Positions 1 through 7,743 are shown, counted from the first letter of the stretch. The stretch: 23,749 nt of DNA from Duodenibacillus intestinigallinarum (GCA_019117105.1 DXAH01000017.1:1-23749), one strand, 5' to 3'. The notes: a model not told the origin generated them from the sequence alone. Made by a program: numbers and translations.

Positions 1-138
1 AATTCGCTTTGTCTCGTTTGTTTTTCGAGACCACTGCTTTGCAGTTTTCGCTTCTCTCACCGCGCTCACGCTTATCGGTTCGTTGCCTAGTTTTTAAAGA
101 ACTTTTCGTTGCTGCCGTAGCAGCGACAAGAACGAAAT
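1..138 (-). other. Probable rRNA operon leader, 16S gene off the left edge
   Basis: Read on the minus strand, this stretch starts at a strong promoter and contains GTTCTTTAAAAAC (90-102), close to the rrn boxA antitermination element. GGCAACG and CCGATAAGCGTGAGCGC follow, a layout I associate with betaproteobacterial rRNA leaders. Three hairpins can be seen: a GTTGCTGC/GCAGCGAC stem at 108-127 just after the expected start site, ACTGC-ttt-GCAGT at 33-45, and GTCTCG/CGAGAC at 11-31. No open reading frame or tRNA fold is apparent. The 16S sequence itself is not in the window, so the rRNA assignment is an inference. A tRNA operon leader is the main alternative. Confidence 0.6.
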
Positions 139-166
139 TTTATAAAACTTAATTTCGTCTTGTCAA
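139..166 (-). promoter_or_regulatory. Strong sigma70 promoter (P2) firing leftward
   Basis: On the minus strand a perfect -35 TTGACA (161-166) is followed by a 16-base spacer and the -10 TATAAA (139-144). Directly upstream is an A/T-rich block (about 167-195) that looks like an UP element. A consensus -35, a near-consensus -10, an UP-like tract and a boxA about 35 bases past the start together suit a stable-RNA promoter. Confidence 0.75.
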
Positions 167-220
167 GAGCTTTTCGAAAAATTTTTCGTTTTCTTTTCGC
201 TCTTCTCATTTTCGGGCGAT

Positions 221-245
221 AAAAAAGAGTCGTTGTTCGCGACTC
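221..245 (-). terminator. Intrinsic terminator downstream of mobA and of promoter P1
   Basis: Minus-strand stem GAGTCG, 7-base loop, CGACTC (227-245), followed by six T (221-226) and preceded by A-rich sequence. It should end transcripts from mobA (stop at 363) and also any RNA started at the promoter at 277-305. The flanking A and T runs mean it could also act on the plus strand. Confidence 0.7.
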
Positions 246-276
246 ATTTTTGGCTTCCCGTCAAACGAGGTTGCGA

Positions 277-305
277 ATTATGAAGTGGCTTTTTCTGGTT
301 GTCAA
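277..305 (-). promoter_or_regulatory. Strong sigma70 promoter (P1) firing leftward
   Basis: On the minus strand the -35 TTGACA (300-305) is separated by exactly 17 bases from the -10 CATAAT (277-282). Upstream, 312-330 is an A/T-rich tract very like the one ahead of the second promoter at 139-166. The predicted start near 270 lies only about 25 bases before the hairpin at 227-245. It could be the distal promoter of a tandem stable-RNA array or the promoter of a very short RNA. Confidence 0.65.
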
Positions 306-362
306 GGGAGATTTTCGAAAATTTTCGACACCCTTACTCTTTTTCTTCCTAACTCACTGATT

Positions 363-968
363 TCAAAGACATTTGTTTTTAGCAGTCAGATCTTCGGCTC
401 GATTCATATTTTCGAACGCTCCCTGATCGTCAAAATCAACCCAGACCACGTTCATCGTCTGATTGAGCCAGCGGTGCAGTGCGAGCTGTCCGGTTGCCAA
501 CGCTTCCCGGACAGCATGTTTCACATCGGTCTTAATCAACATGAATACAGGCTGCTCCCTCCCGTTGGTACGCGCCGCCGCCACAGCTCTCCCTGGGTGC
601 TCATTCAAACCTCCGGCAAGACGCTCAACGTAGTCACTCGGCAGAAACGGACTGTCGCACGGCGCCACCACCATATAAGGCGTCTTCACGATTTCCAACG
701 CTGCCGCGATGCCGGCAAGCGGCCCCGAGAAATTTTTATCGCCATCCGTCACAACCGGATATCCATATTTCGCGTAGACATCTTCATTGCGATTGGCGCT
801 CACCACCAACGTCCCGCACTGAGGCTTGAGAATGCCGATCACGTGTTCGACAAGCGGCATATCTTCAAACGCAACAAGCCCCTTATCGACTCCGCCCATG
901 CGGCTTCCTTTGCCGCCGGCCAGAACCAAACCCGTGATATCTTCTTTTTTGATCCGATCGTTTTGCAT
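363..968 (-). CDS. mobA: Molybdenum cofactor guanylyltransferase MobA
   Basis: MobA transfers GMP from GTP to molybdopterin-Mo to make the guanine dinucleotide cofactor of DMSO reductase-type enzymes. The nucleotide-binding motif LAGGKGSRMGGVDKGL lies about 15 residues from the chosen start, followed by GPLAGI and PCDSPFLP, the metal and substrate region of this glycosyltransferase-like fold. I chose the ATG at 968, giving 201 aa, the usual family size. An in-frame ATG at 1004 has a better-placed GGAAG and would add 12 basic residues, so the start is not certain. The gene is divergent from moeA, which acts one step earlier. Its transcript should end at the hairpin at 221-245. Confidence 0.93.
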   Translation of the reverse strand: MQNDRIKKEDITGLVLAGGKGSRMGGVDKGLVAFEDMPLVEHVIGILKPQCGTLVVSANRNEDVYAKYGYPVVTDGDKNFSGPLAGIAAALEIVKTPYMVVAPCDSPFLPSDYVERLAGGLNEHPGRAVAAARTNGREQPVFMLIKTDVKHAVREALATGQLALHRWLNQTMNVVWVDFDDQGAFENMNRAEDLTAKNKCL

Positions 969-1104
969 CTTTTTCTTCGCCAATCGTTTCCGGAGATATT
1001 GCATCGGCAGAGCACTTCCGATGAATGACTCAGTCGGTGAATCGCTCTCTTGCTTCGTTCTTCCTCTAATATGTCGGACACCGCTATTTACAGAGTTGAT
1101 CAAT

Positions 1105-2358
1105 ATGTCTGCCGCTCGTCAAGCTTTTGAATCTATCACAGTCGACCGTGCCCGCGAACTGATTCTCGAGACTGCGCCCAAACCGACCGAGACGATAACA
1201 CTGCCGCTTGCGCAAGCCGTCGGGTTCGTGACGTCCTGCGAAATTGCCGCCGCCAATCCGCTTCCGACCTACACCAATTCGGCCATGGACGGCTATGCGT
1301 TTCGCTTTGAGGACGTAGTTGGCGAACAAGAGATCGTTTTACCGGTCGTCGGACAAAGTTTTGCGGGCGCCCCCTGTCAGCGAACAAGCTTTGGACCCCG
1401 CACCTGCATTGAAATCGCAACGGGCGCCGCAATGCCCGAAGCGTTTGACACCGTCATTCCGTTTGAAAAATGCGACATTGACGAAACTGCCCGTACGATT
1501 CGCTTTCAAACCGCCAGTGTCAAGTCATGTGCCAATGTGCGCTATGAAGGCGAACAAATCAACCAAGGCGAAGTCATCGTCTCTGCCGGCACGCGTCTCA
1601 CGGCTCAACATCTTGCGCTTCTGGCCGCCGCCGGCGTAAGTGAAGTTGCCGTCTATCCCCGCGTTCGCGTGTCGCTTTTGACGACCGGCAGCGAACTGGC
1701 CGAACCCGGTCAGCCGCTCGGTCGCTTTCAGACCTACAACAGCAACGGCGTCATGCTTGAGACCATGCTCAAAGGGATGAACTGCGAGGTCGAATCCGTC
1801 TCGATGCAGGACAGCGCCGAAGTCATCGCTCAAAAGATCGCCGAACTGCTCGAGCGCAGCGATATGCTTCTTCTGACGGGCGGAGCCGGCAACGGCAAAT
1901 TCGATCTCAGCCAAACGCAGCTCAATGCCATGGGATCCATGCGGCCTTGGTCCATCAATATGCGGCCCGGTCGTCCCATGCGTTTCGGTCAGATCAGCGG
2001 CAAACCCGTCTTCGTTTTGCCTGGCAATCCCGTGGCCGCTTTCGTGACTTTCCTGGAATTCGCGCGCGGCGCTCTGCTTCAGATGCAAGGCCTCACCGAA
2101 GGACTGTGGCTCAAGCAGTATCCGGCCCGCCTCGTCAATGACATCAAGAAAAAACCGGGCCGCGCAGAATTCATGCGCGCTCGCATCGTCTCCTTTGAAG
2201 ACGGCGCCCCCGTTGTTGAGCCGCTTCTCAACCAAAGCTCGGCTGATCTCGTCATGCTCACCCAAGCCGAAGTCATCCTCTGTCTGGACCACGACCCGGA
2301 CCGATACGCCAAGGGCTCGATCGTCCCGATTCAGTACCTGCGCGACGCAGGACTCTAA
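1105..2358 (+). CDS. moeA: Molybdopterin molybdenumtransferase MoeA
   Basis: MoeA inserts molybdate into adenylylated molybdopterin. The start at 1105 gives 417 aa, the normal length; the frame stays open further upstream, but that part is antisense to mobA. Visible family features are AMDGYAF (residues 60-66), YEGEQINQGE (about 147-156), TTGSEL (193-198), YNSNGVML (211-218), MRPGRPMRFG (286-295) and LPGNPVAAF (305-313). The loop that is usually SGGVSVG...D reads TGGAGNGKFD (258-267): the Asp is kept but the Ser/Val residues differ. Divergent from mobA, so the two may share a regulatory region of about 136 bases. A bidirectional terminator follows directly. Confidence 0.94.
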   Translation: MSAARQAFESITVDRARELILETAPKPTETITLPLAQAVGFVTSCEIAAANPLPTYTNSAMDGYAFRFEDVVGEQEIVLPVVGQSFAGAPCQRTSFGPRTCIEIATGAAMPEAFDTVIPFEKCDIDETARTIRFQTASVKSCANVRYEGEQINQGEVIVSAGTRLTAQHLALLAAAGVSEVAVYPRVRVSLLTTGSELAEPGQPLGRFQTYNSNGVMLETMLKGMNCEVESVSMQDSAEVIAQKIAELLERSDMLLLTGGAGNGKFDLSQTQLNAMGSMRPWSINMRPGRPMRFGQISGKPVFVLPGNPVAAFVTFLEFARGALLQMQGLTEGLWLKQYPARLVNDIKKKPGRAEFMRARIVSFEDGAPVVEPLLNQSSADLVMLTQAEVILCLDHDPDRYAKGSIVPIQYLRDAGL

Positions 2359-2366
2359 AGCATTCG

Positions 2367-2392
2367 AAAATGGCCGCTTTCGCGGCCATTTT
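2367..2392. terminator. Bidirectional terminator between moeA and the phosphoesterase gene
   Basis: A perfect 10-base inverted repeat, AAAATGGCCG (2367-2376) and CGGCCATTTT (2383-2392), has a 6-base loop with A runs on one side and T runs on the other. It lies between two convergent genes whose stop codons are 36 bases apart, so it can serve both. Confidence 0.85.
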
Positions 2393-2394
2393 TG

Positions 2395-3465
2395 TCAGGA
2401 CTGCTTTTTTGATTTATTTGCGTTTCCTTCCGAGTCGTTTTGTCGCTGGTCTCTGTTGTAGCGATTGCGACCGTTGCGGTTGAAGTACCGGGAAGGACGT
2501 CTGGAGACATTGCTCGGCGGATAATCGGTGCCGTTGTCTCGAGCTTTCAGTCTGTCGAGCATCTCCTGATAGTCAAACGGGACGCTGTCGAGCTCGTCCG
2601 GAGAAGGTTCTTCGCCGGCCTGCTGCATCACGAGTATGTCGCGCGGATCAATTTCGGCCGGACGCACCACGCGTCCGTTGAGATCAACAATGCCGCGAAA
2701 ACCTACAGCTCGAACCTGCATGCCTTTATAGACGCCGTACTCGCAGTCCTCGTGCTGGTGACCGTGGAAAAGCCACTTGACGCCGAGACTCTTTGCAAGA
2801 CGATCGATCGCATCAAATCCTTTTTTATGACAGCCCGCCGCTTCGTGCGTAACCAGAATATCGGCCTTGCACTGCTGCAGCGCTTCGTATGTCGCCGGAA
2901 AAATCGACGAGCGATGACGACGCGGAAGACCGCCTCGCCAGAGATTCGTCTTGGGACTGCGGCGCACGAAGCCGGTTGCCGACTGATAGTTCGGACGGCC
3001 TTCGGGCATCCAGATCTGTCCGCGAAACACGCCTCCCAAACCGGCAATGCGCAAGCCCACAACGTCGGCTACGCGTCCGTGCAGATTGTGCTCGGCAATC
3101 GGCCCGTGCCAGAGTCGGTCGTAGTACTCCTCGCAATCGGTGTCGTGATTGCCGGGGATCCACCAAACCTGGGTAAGCGCGAGCGTCGGTGCAAGCAGCG
3201 TTTCAAGATCCTCAGGCGGCTGCAGATCTCCCAGGATCACGATGGCGTCCGGATGATACTTCTCTACCGTTCTGTTGATGTATTCGAATTCACCGTGCGG
3301 GTCACCGCAGAAGAAAATCTTAGGCTGCGGTTTGCCCTGCTTGTTGCCTTGAGTCTTCTGAGCCGATCCTCTGTCCTGATGCCAGGGCTTTCTGCGGCGG
3401 AAATTGCGGTGCGAGGTTCTATTCTCGGCAACGGCAGGCACGTCGTTGCGTGCATTGTCCGTCAT
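2395..3465 (-). CDS. Calcineurin-like metallophosphoesterase with basic tails
   Basis: The core (residues 48-260 of 356) carries the calcineurin-like metal ligands: GDPHG (54-58), GDL (79-81), GNHD (105-108), TH (206-207) and GHQH (235-238). Such enzymes use two metal ions to hydrolyse phosphomono- or diesters; the substrate cannot be read from the sequence. The second motif is GDLQPPED rather than the usual GDxxDR. The core is flanked by low-complexity basic segments: an Arg/Lys/Gln-rich N-terminus (16-48) and an Asn/Arg-rich C-terminus (318-356), which suggests nucleic acid or ribosome contact. No signal peptide is seen, so it is probably cytoplasmic. Its ATG overlaps the stop of the upstream WYL gene (ATGA), implying translational coupling. 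Confidence 0.85.
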   Translation of the reverse strand: MTDNARNDVPAVAENRTSHRNFRRRKPWHQDRGSAQKTQGNKQGKPQPKIFFCGDPHGEFEYINRTVEKYHPDAIVILGDLQPPEDLETLLAPTLALTQVWWIPGNHDTDCEEYYDRLWHGPIAEHNLHGRVADVVGLRIAGLGGVFRGQIWMPEGRPNYQSATGFVRRSPKTNLWRGGLPRRHRSSIFPATYEALQQCKADILVTHEAAGCHKKGFDAIDRLAKSLGVKWLFHGHQHEDCEYGVYKGMQVRAVGFRGIVDLNGRVVRPAEIDPRDILVMQQAGEEPSPDELDSVPFDYQEMLDRLKARDNGTDYPPSNVSRRPSRYFNRNGRNRYNRDQRQNDSEGNANKSKKQS

Positions 3466-4484
3466 GTTCTGTCCTCCGAGTCCTCGTACTGCCGCAGCGC
3501 CAGGCGGTGCTGCTCACGAATGTAATCAATCAAGTCCGCGGGAGCAAGCACTTTGGCGTGCGAGCCCAGCCGCATGATTTCCCCTGCGATTTCGGGTTCG
3601 CGCGCATACGGTACGCGCAACGTCATGCCGCCAGCGTCGTCAAAGGTCTGCTGCTGATCCTTGTGCCAGACGGTAAACCGCTCGTAGGGCGTCATCACGT
3701 CATCGACGGCAATCACGGCCGTCTTGGTTTCACCGCCCGAGAAGATCCCATAGGTGCCGTCGAGTGCATGTTCAATGTCGCGCATGGCAACGACACGGCA
3801 ACGCACGTCAAGCATCTCGGCAAAGCGGATGTTTTCCACGGCAAAAGTCTTGAGCTTGCCCGATTCATGACACCATGCATCCAGATACCAGCGTCCTCTC
3901 CAATTCACCAGACGCAAAGGGCTGATCTCGCGTCCCGACTCGGCGTCCCGAGTACGCGTGAAATAGGTAATGCGAAGCCGGCGGCGCTGCGCGAGAGCCG
4001 CTCCCACAATGCTGAAAAACGGCGCATCGATATTGGGAACGGAAGGCATGATCACCTTGACGCGCTTAAGGAGCTCCTTGGCTTGAATGAATTCGCCGGG
4101 AAGCATCGCCAGAAGTCGCGAGCGAAGCGCTTGCATGTCCGAGGCAAGCACGGCCTTCGGATCGTTCTCGATTCGGCCGAGAAGCTGAACGACAGCTAAG
4201 AAGGCATACATCTCATCGGGCGTATACCAAGCCGCGGGAAGCTTCGGAACGAATCCATCTCTGTGCTCCGACTTCTGGTCGCGCGCGTACGAGTAAGCAT
4301 TCTGCGAGCGTGAATAGACAATCGGGGCACCGAGCTTTTCGCGCATGTAGCGCAAATCGCGCTTGAGCGTGGGCGCGGAACACTGCAAAGCGGCTTGTAA
4401 CGTTTCAAATGAGACCGAGCCTTCCTCCTGCAGAACTTGATCAATGCGGTAAAGCCGCATTGCAAATGTCAGGCTGGATTTCAT
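3462..4484 (-). CDS. YafY-type HTH/WYL-domain transcriptional regulator
   Basis: The 340-residue protein has an N-terminal winged-helix DNA-binding region (about 8-60; MRLYRIDQVL, then a recognition-helix-like APTLKRDLRYMREKLG) and a C-terminal WYL domain (about 155-325) with the name-giving W-Y-L at 199-201 in RGRWYLDAW. WYL domains bind ligands, often nucleotides or nucleic acid, and make these regulators responsive to DNA damage or phage in studied cases. The ATG at 4484 lacks a clear Shine-Dalgarno; the ATG at 4460 is the alternative. A TATAAT at 4517-4522 would leave a leader of about 26 bases. It is the first gene of a two-gene operon with the metallophosphoesterase. Its target is unknown, and self-regulation is a reasonable guess. 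Confidence 0.85.
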   Translation of the reverse strand: MKSSLTFAMRLYRIDQVLQEEGSVSFETLQAALQCSAPTLKRDLRYMREKLGAPIVYSRSQNAYSYARDQKSEHRDGFVPKLPAAWYTPDEMYAFLAVVQLLGRIENDPKAVLASDMQALRSRLLAMLPGEFIQAKELLKRVKVIMPSVPNIDAPFFSIVGAALAQRRRLRITYFTRTRDAESGREISPLRLVNWRGRWYLDAWCHESGKLKTFAVENIRFAEMLDVRCRVVAMRDIEHALDGTYGIFSGGETKTAVIAVDDVMTPYERFTVWHKDQQQTFDDAGGMTLRVPYAREPEIAGEIMRLGSHAKVLAPADLIDYIREQHRLALRQYEDSEDRT

Positions 4485-4844
4485 TATTCAATAAACAAAA
4501 ATTTTTTGGTGGCCCCATTATAGAGCAGGGCCCTCGACGGCCTCAGTCCGCAAAGTCAGGTCGGACTGCGATTTTTGCCCAAGTTCGCCGACTCGAAAAG
4601 TCACCTGAGAAATCGTTCACAATTGGCTCAAGCTCTTGTCTACAGGCCGTTTTTTCGTTCGCACGCATTTTTCCAGACTTCCGAAAAATGATTAAAATTC
4701 GAAAATTTCCGCGCGCGGGCTCATTTTGCGGGCCTTCTTCGACGTAAGACGTCTGCCGACGGCGGACGCAAGGAACGCCCTCAAACCGCCGCAAGACACA
4801 CGGTTTTCACATACTCACACATCGACAACAAGGATTTAGACAAA
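4485..4844. other. 360-base intergenic region between the WYL gene and yebC
   Basis: This holds the divergent control regions of the WYL operon and yebC. Two stem-loops are visible: CAGTCCG/CGGACTG (4544-4568), followed by ATTTTT and so terminator-like on the plus strand, and CGTCTGCC-gac-GGCGGACG (4750-4768, one G-U pair), which would lie in the yebC leader. A weak plus-strand promoter candidate is TTCACA (4616-4621), 17 bases, TCTACA. Reading frames here show no codon pattern or protein I recognise, and I consider the region non-coding. Confidence 0.55.
4517..4522 (-). promoter_or_regulatory. Consensus -10 element of the WYL operon
   Basis: Minus-strand TATAAT lies 33 bases ahead of the WYL gene start. 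No good -35 is found at 16-18 bases, so the promoter may need an activator or be weak. GGGCCC-type dyads flank it and could be an operator. Confidence 0.45.
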
Positions 4845-5579
4845 ATGTCCGGACATTCCAAATGGGCCAATATTCAGCACCGCAAGGGCCGTCAGGACGC
4901 CAAGCGCTCCAACCTCTGGACCAAGCTTGTGCGTGAAATCATCGTAGCCGCACGCGTCGGCGGAAGCGGCGATCCCGACATGAACTCCCGCCTGCGTCTG
5001 GCTATTTCCAAGGCTCGTGACGGCAACGTTCCCAAGGACACGATTCAGAACGCCATTTTGAAGGGCACCGGTCAGCTCGAAGGCGTGAACTACGAAGAAG
5101 TCCGCTACGAAGGCTACGGCATCGGCGGCGCCAGCCTCATCATCGACTGCACCACCGACAACCGCACCCGTACCGTGGCTGATGTGCGTCACGCTCTGTC
5201 CAAGCACGGCGGCAACATGGGTACCGAAGGCTCCGTGTCCTTCCAGTTCCGTCACTGCGGCGAATTCCTCTTTGCCCCCGGCACCAACGAAGACACCGTG
5301 ATGGAAGTGGCCCTTGAAGCAGGTGCCGACGATGTCGTCACCGATCCCGATGACGGCTCGATTGATGTGGTGTGCGATCCTGCCGCTTTCGACGCCGTTT
5401 CCAAAGCCTTCGAAGCTGCCGGTCTCACGCCGGTTTCCTCCGAAATCACGATGAAGCCGCTTAACGAAGTTGAACTCAAGGGCGAAGACGCCGCCAAGAT
5501 GCAAAAACTCATCGACGCGCTTGAAGATCTTGATGACGTAAGCAACGTCTACACGAGCGCCGTGTTCGACGAGGAATAA
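4845..5579 (+). CDS. yebC: YebC/TACO1-family translation-associated protein
   Basis: 244 aa, the usual length. The N-terminus MSGHSKWANIQHRKG and the following RSNLWTKL are hallmark sequences, and the typical VRYEGYGIGGA and TDNRTRTVADVRH blocks lie near residues 85-125. The family is long annotated as transcriptional regulators; more recent work ties members to relief of ribosome stalling and mitochondrial translation. The acidic C-terminal part fits the family fold. A good ribosome binding site (AAGGA) lies about 10 bases before the ATG. It is transcribed alone, with its own terminator. In many proteobacteria it sits beside ruvC; here the next gene is purD. Confidence 0.95.
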   Translation: MSGHSKWANIQHRKGRQDAKRSNLWTKLVREIIVAARVGGSGDPDMNSRLRLAISKARDGNVPKDTIQNAILKGTGQLEGVNYEEVRYEGYGIGGASLIIDCTTDNRTRTVADVRHALSKHGGNMGTEGSVSFQFRHCGEFLFAPGTNEDTVMEVALEAGADDVVTDPDDGSIDVVCDPAAFDAVSKAFEAAGLTPVSSEITMKPLNEVELKGEDAAKMQKLIDALEDLDDVSNVYTSAVFDEE

Positions 5580-5640
5580 CAAGTTTTTCAAACGCTCGGA
5601 AAAGTCTTTTCGTTTTGAAAAGATCAATCCGACAAAAAAG

Positions 5641-5671
5641 GCTTGCGGGTAGAATTCCTGCAAGCTTTTTT
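5641..5671 (+). terminator. Terminator of yebC
   Basis: Stem GCTTGCGGG/CCTGCAAGC (5641-5665; 9 pairs including one G-U, 7-base loop) followed by six T. A second perfect 7-base hairpin TCTTTTC/GAAAAGA (5605-5623) precedes it. Confidence 0.85.
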
Positions 5672-5721
5672 GTATCTGCTTTCTCTGTCCGGCTTTCCTG
5701 TCGACAGATTGGAGAATTTTT

Positions 5722-7002
5722 GTGACTAAGGTCTTAGTGATCGGCAGCGGCGGTCGTGAACACGCCCTTGCCTGGCGTCTTGCCAAATCCGAAGGTGTTG
5801 AAAAAGTTTGGGTTGCTCCCGGCAACGCCGGCACGGGCGCTGACAGCCGCCTTGAAAACCTCCCCATCACCGACATCGAAGCCCTGCGCGACTGGGCTCT
5901 GGAAAACAAAATCGATCTGACGGTTGTTGGTCCCGAAGCCCCTCTTTCCAAGGGCGTGGTCAACGTTTTCCGCGCCGCCGGTCTCCTGATCTTCGGCCCC
6001 ACCAAAGAAGCCGCTCAGCTCGAAAGTTCCAAGGACTTCGCCAAAGCCTTCATGAAACGCAAGGGTATTCCGACGGCTGAATACGAAAGCTTTACCGATC
6101 CGAAGGCCGCCCACGAATACGTGCGCGCCAAGGGCGCCCCGATCGTCATCAAGGCCGACGGTCTTGCCGCCGGTAAGGGCGTCGTGGTGGCGATGACCGA
6201 AGACGAAGCGCACAACGCCATTGACGACATGCTCTCGGGTCACAAGTTCGGTTCGGCCGGTGCCCGCGTCGTCATCGAAGAATTCCTCGAAGGCGAAGAA
6301 GCAAGCTTCATCGTGATGGTCGACGGCAAGAACGTGCTGCCGCTCGCAACCAGCCAGGACCACAAGCGCCTGCTCGACGGCGACAAGGGCCCCAACACGG
6401 GCGGCATGGGCGCCTATTCGCCCGCCCCCTGCGTAACCGACGAAGTCTATGAGAAGACGATGCGCGAAATCATTGAGCCCACCGTGCGCGGCATGGCCGA
6501 AGACGGCATCGTCTACACCGGTTTCCTTTATGCCGGCCTCATGATCGGCAAGGACAAGGAAGGCAAGACCACCGTCAAGACGCTCGAATTCAACTGCCGC
6601 ATGGGCGACCCGGAAACGCAGCCCATCATGAGCCGCATCAAGTCGGGCTTTGCTCAGACGCTGGCTGCCGCAGCCGCAGGCGACATTACCAAGGGCGGCA
6701 TTGAATACGACACGCGCTCGGCTCTGGGCGTCGTGCTTGCCGCACGCGGCTATCCGGAACATCCGGAAAAAGGCGCCGTAATCACCGGCCTTACCGAAGA
6801 AACGGATGATGCAGTGATCTTCCACGCCGGTACGTCCAACGACGCTCAAGGCAACATCGTTGTGTCGGGCGGCCGCGTGCTTTGCGTGGTCGGCTTGGGC
6901 GATACGCTCAAACAGGCCCATGATGCCGCTTACCGCACGGCCGATCAGGTACACTTTGACGGCGTGCAGAAGCGCCGCGACATCGGTTATCGCGCGCTCT
7001 GA
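5722..7002 (+). CDS. purD: Phosphoribosylamine-glycine ligase PurD
   Basis: PurD joins 5-phosphoribosylamine and glycine using ATP in de novo purine synthesis. The 426 residues start with the typical VLVIGSGGREHALAW. GPEAPL, the ATP-grasp segments VIKADGLAAGKGV and EEFLEGEEASF, then DHKRLLDGDKGPNTGGMGAY and EFNCRMGDPETQ follow in the expected order. The start is GTG at 5722, supported by GGAGAA 6 bases upstream. A perfect 10-base palindrome CTGTCGACAG (5698-5707) sits just ahead of the ribosome binding site; whether it is an operator is unknown. A strong hairpin follows the gene at 7018-7051. Confidence 0.97.
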   Translation: MTKVLVIGSGGREHALAWRLAKSEGVEKVWVAPGNAGTGADSRLENLPITDIEALRDWALENKIDLTVVGPEAPLSKGVVNVFRAAGLLIFGPTKEAAQLESSKDFAKAFMKRKGIPTAEYESFTDPKAAHEYVRAKGAPIVIKADGLAAGKGVVVAMTEDEAHNAIDDMLSGHKFGSAGARVVIEEFLEGEEASFIVMVDGKNVLPLATSQDHKRLLDGDKGPNTGGMGAYSPAPCVTDEVYEKTMREIIEPTVRGMAEDGIVYTGFLYAGLMIGKDKEGKTTVKTLEFNCRMGDPETQPIMSRIKSGFAQTLAAAAAGDITKGGIEYDTRSALGVVLAARGYPEHPEKGAVITGLTEETDDAVIFHAGTSNDAQGNIVVSGGRVLCVVGLGDTLKQAHDAAYRTADQVHFDGVQKRRDIGYRAL

Positions 7003-7017
7003 GTTCATCAAACGAAC

Positions 7018-7054
7018 GACGTCGGCGGAGAATTTCGACTCTGCCGATGTCTTT
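7018..7054 (+). terminator. Probable terminator or attenuator after purD
   Basis: A 13-pair stem (7018-7030 with 7039-7051, two G-U wobbles, 8-base loop) is followed by only TTT. The strong hairpin and weak T tract suggest partial termination, which would lower but not abolish read-through into the next gene. Confidence 0.55.
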
Positions 7055-7092
7055 CGCATAAAACCGTTACCGACCACCGACTTCACTAATTG

Positions 7093-7704
7093 ATGCGCAT
7101 TACAACAACACTTGCCCTGTCGGCCGCGATGCTCACGGGCTTTGCCGCGCCAGCCTCGGCTTCGGACGAACCTTTCGGCTATCCGAGCACGTTGTTGCAC
7201 GCCCGCAGCACCTATACCGTGTCGCCCGCCACTCCCGTGCTGCTCGGCGACACCGTGGTGGTGCTCGAGCAGTCGCGCATCAGCGACGTCGCCGCCATTG
7301 TGCAGTCGCGCATTCACTCGGAAGACGACGGCCGCCGCTGGGTCTGCGCTCAGGCCAAAAACGGTGATACGCCGCTTCGACTTTGGTTCATCGCCACAGG
7401 CCAAGAAACCGTCACGGAAGTGCAGATGTCGCCGGGCACCTTCGAGTCTCCCAAGAACTGCGGACGTCTTACCGCCCACTTCGAACCGGTGTACCTTTCG
7501 CGCATTCAAAGCGGCATGACCGTGCGAGAGATCGCCACCGACATCGGCCCGGCGAGCTCGCATGACGACGAAGGCTGGTACTTCTGGGTCTCGCGCCGCA
7601 ACTACTCCTACGACGGCGAAAACTACACGGAATACGTTTGGGTCGGTGCGCATGAAGTCGGCGACAAAGTGCGCGAAGTCTTCACCACGCAGCTGACGCG
7701 TTGA
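7093..7704 (+). CDS. Exported protein of unknown function, possibly BamE-like at the C-terminus
   Basis: I do not recognise this 203-residue protein. It begins with a clear Sec signal peptide (MRITTTLALSAAMLTG, likely cleavage after ASA at 21-23) and lacks a lipobox Cys, so it should be free in the periplasm. The mature part has two cysteines (85 and 123) that could form a disulfide. The segment from residue 139 (SGMTVREIATDIGPAS, then an aromatic-rich WYFWVSRRNYSY and VWVGAHEVGDKV) recalls the SmpA/BamE pattern GMTxxEVxxxLGxP; this is a weak resemblance judged by eye. Start: ATG at 7093, with a TTG just before it; no good ribosome binding site. It lies between purD and nadD, on the same strand as both. 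Confidence 0.7.
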   Translation: MRITTTLALSAAMLTGFAAPASASDEPFGYPSTLLHARSTYTVSPATPVLLGDTVVVLEQSRISDVAAIVQSRIHSEDDGRRWVCAQAKNGDTPLRLWFIATGQETVTEVQMSPGTFESPKNCGRLTAHFEPVYLSRIQSGMTVREIATDIGPASSHDDEGWYFWVSRRNYSYDGENYTEYVWVGAHEVGDKVREVFTTQLTR

Positions 7705-7743
7705 TTCGGCGTATCGGTCGGCAGCCTTCGGATGGAATTTCCT

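Noticed and set aside
1..60. A CRISPR-like or phage attachment repeat at the left edge
   Set aside because: The repeats are single hairpins (GTCTCG/CGAGAC, ACTGC/GCAGT), not regularly spaced direct repeats, and suit an rRNA leader.
4409..4747. Short open frame spanning the start of the WYL gene and the intergenic region
   Set aside because: No ribosome binding site, overlap with the start of a clear gene, and no codon bias like the neighbours.
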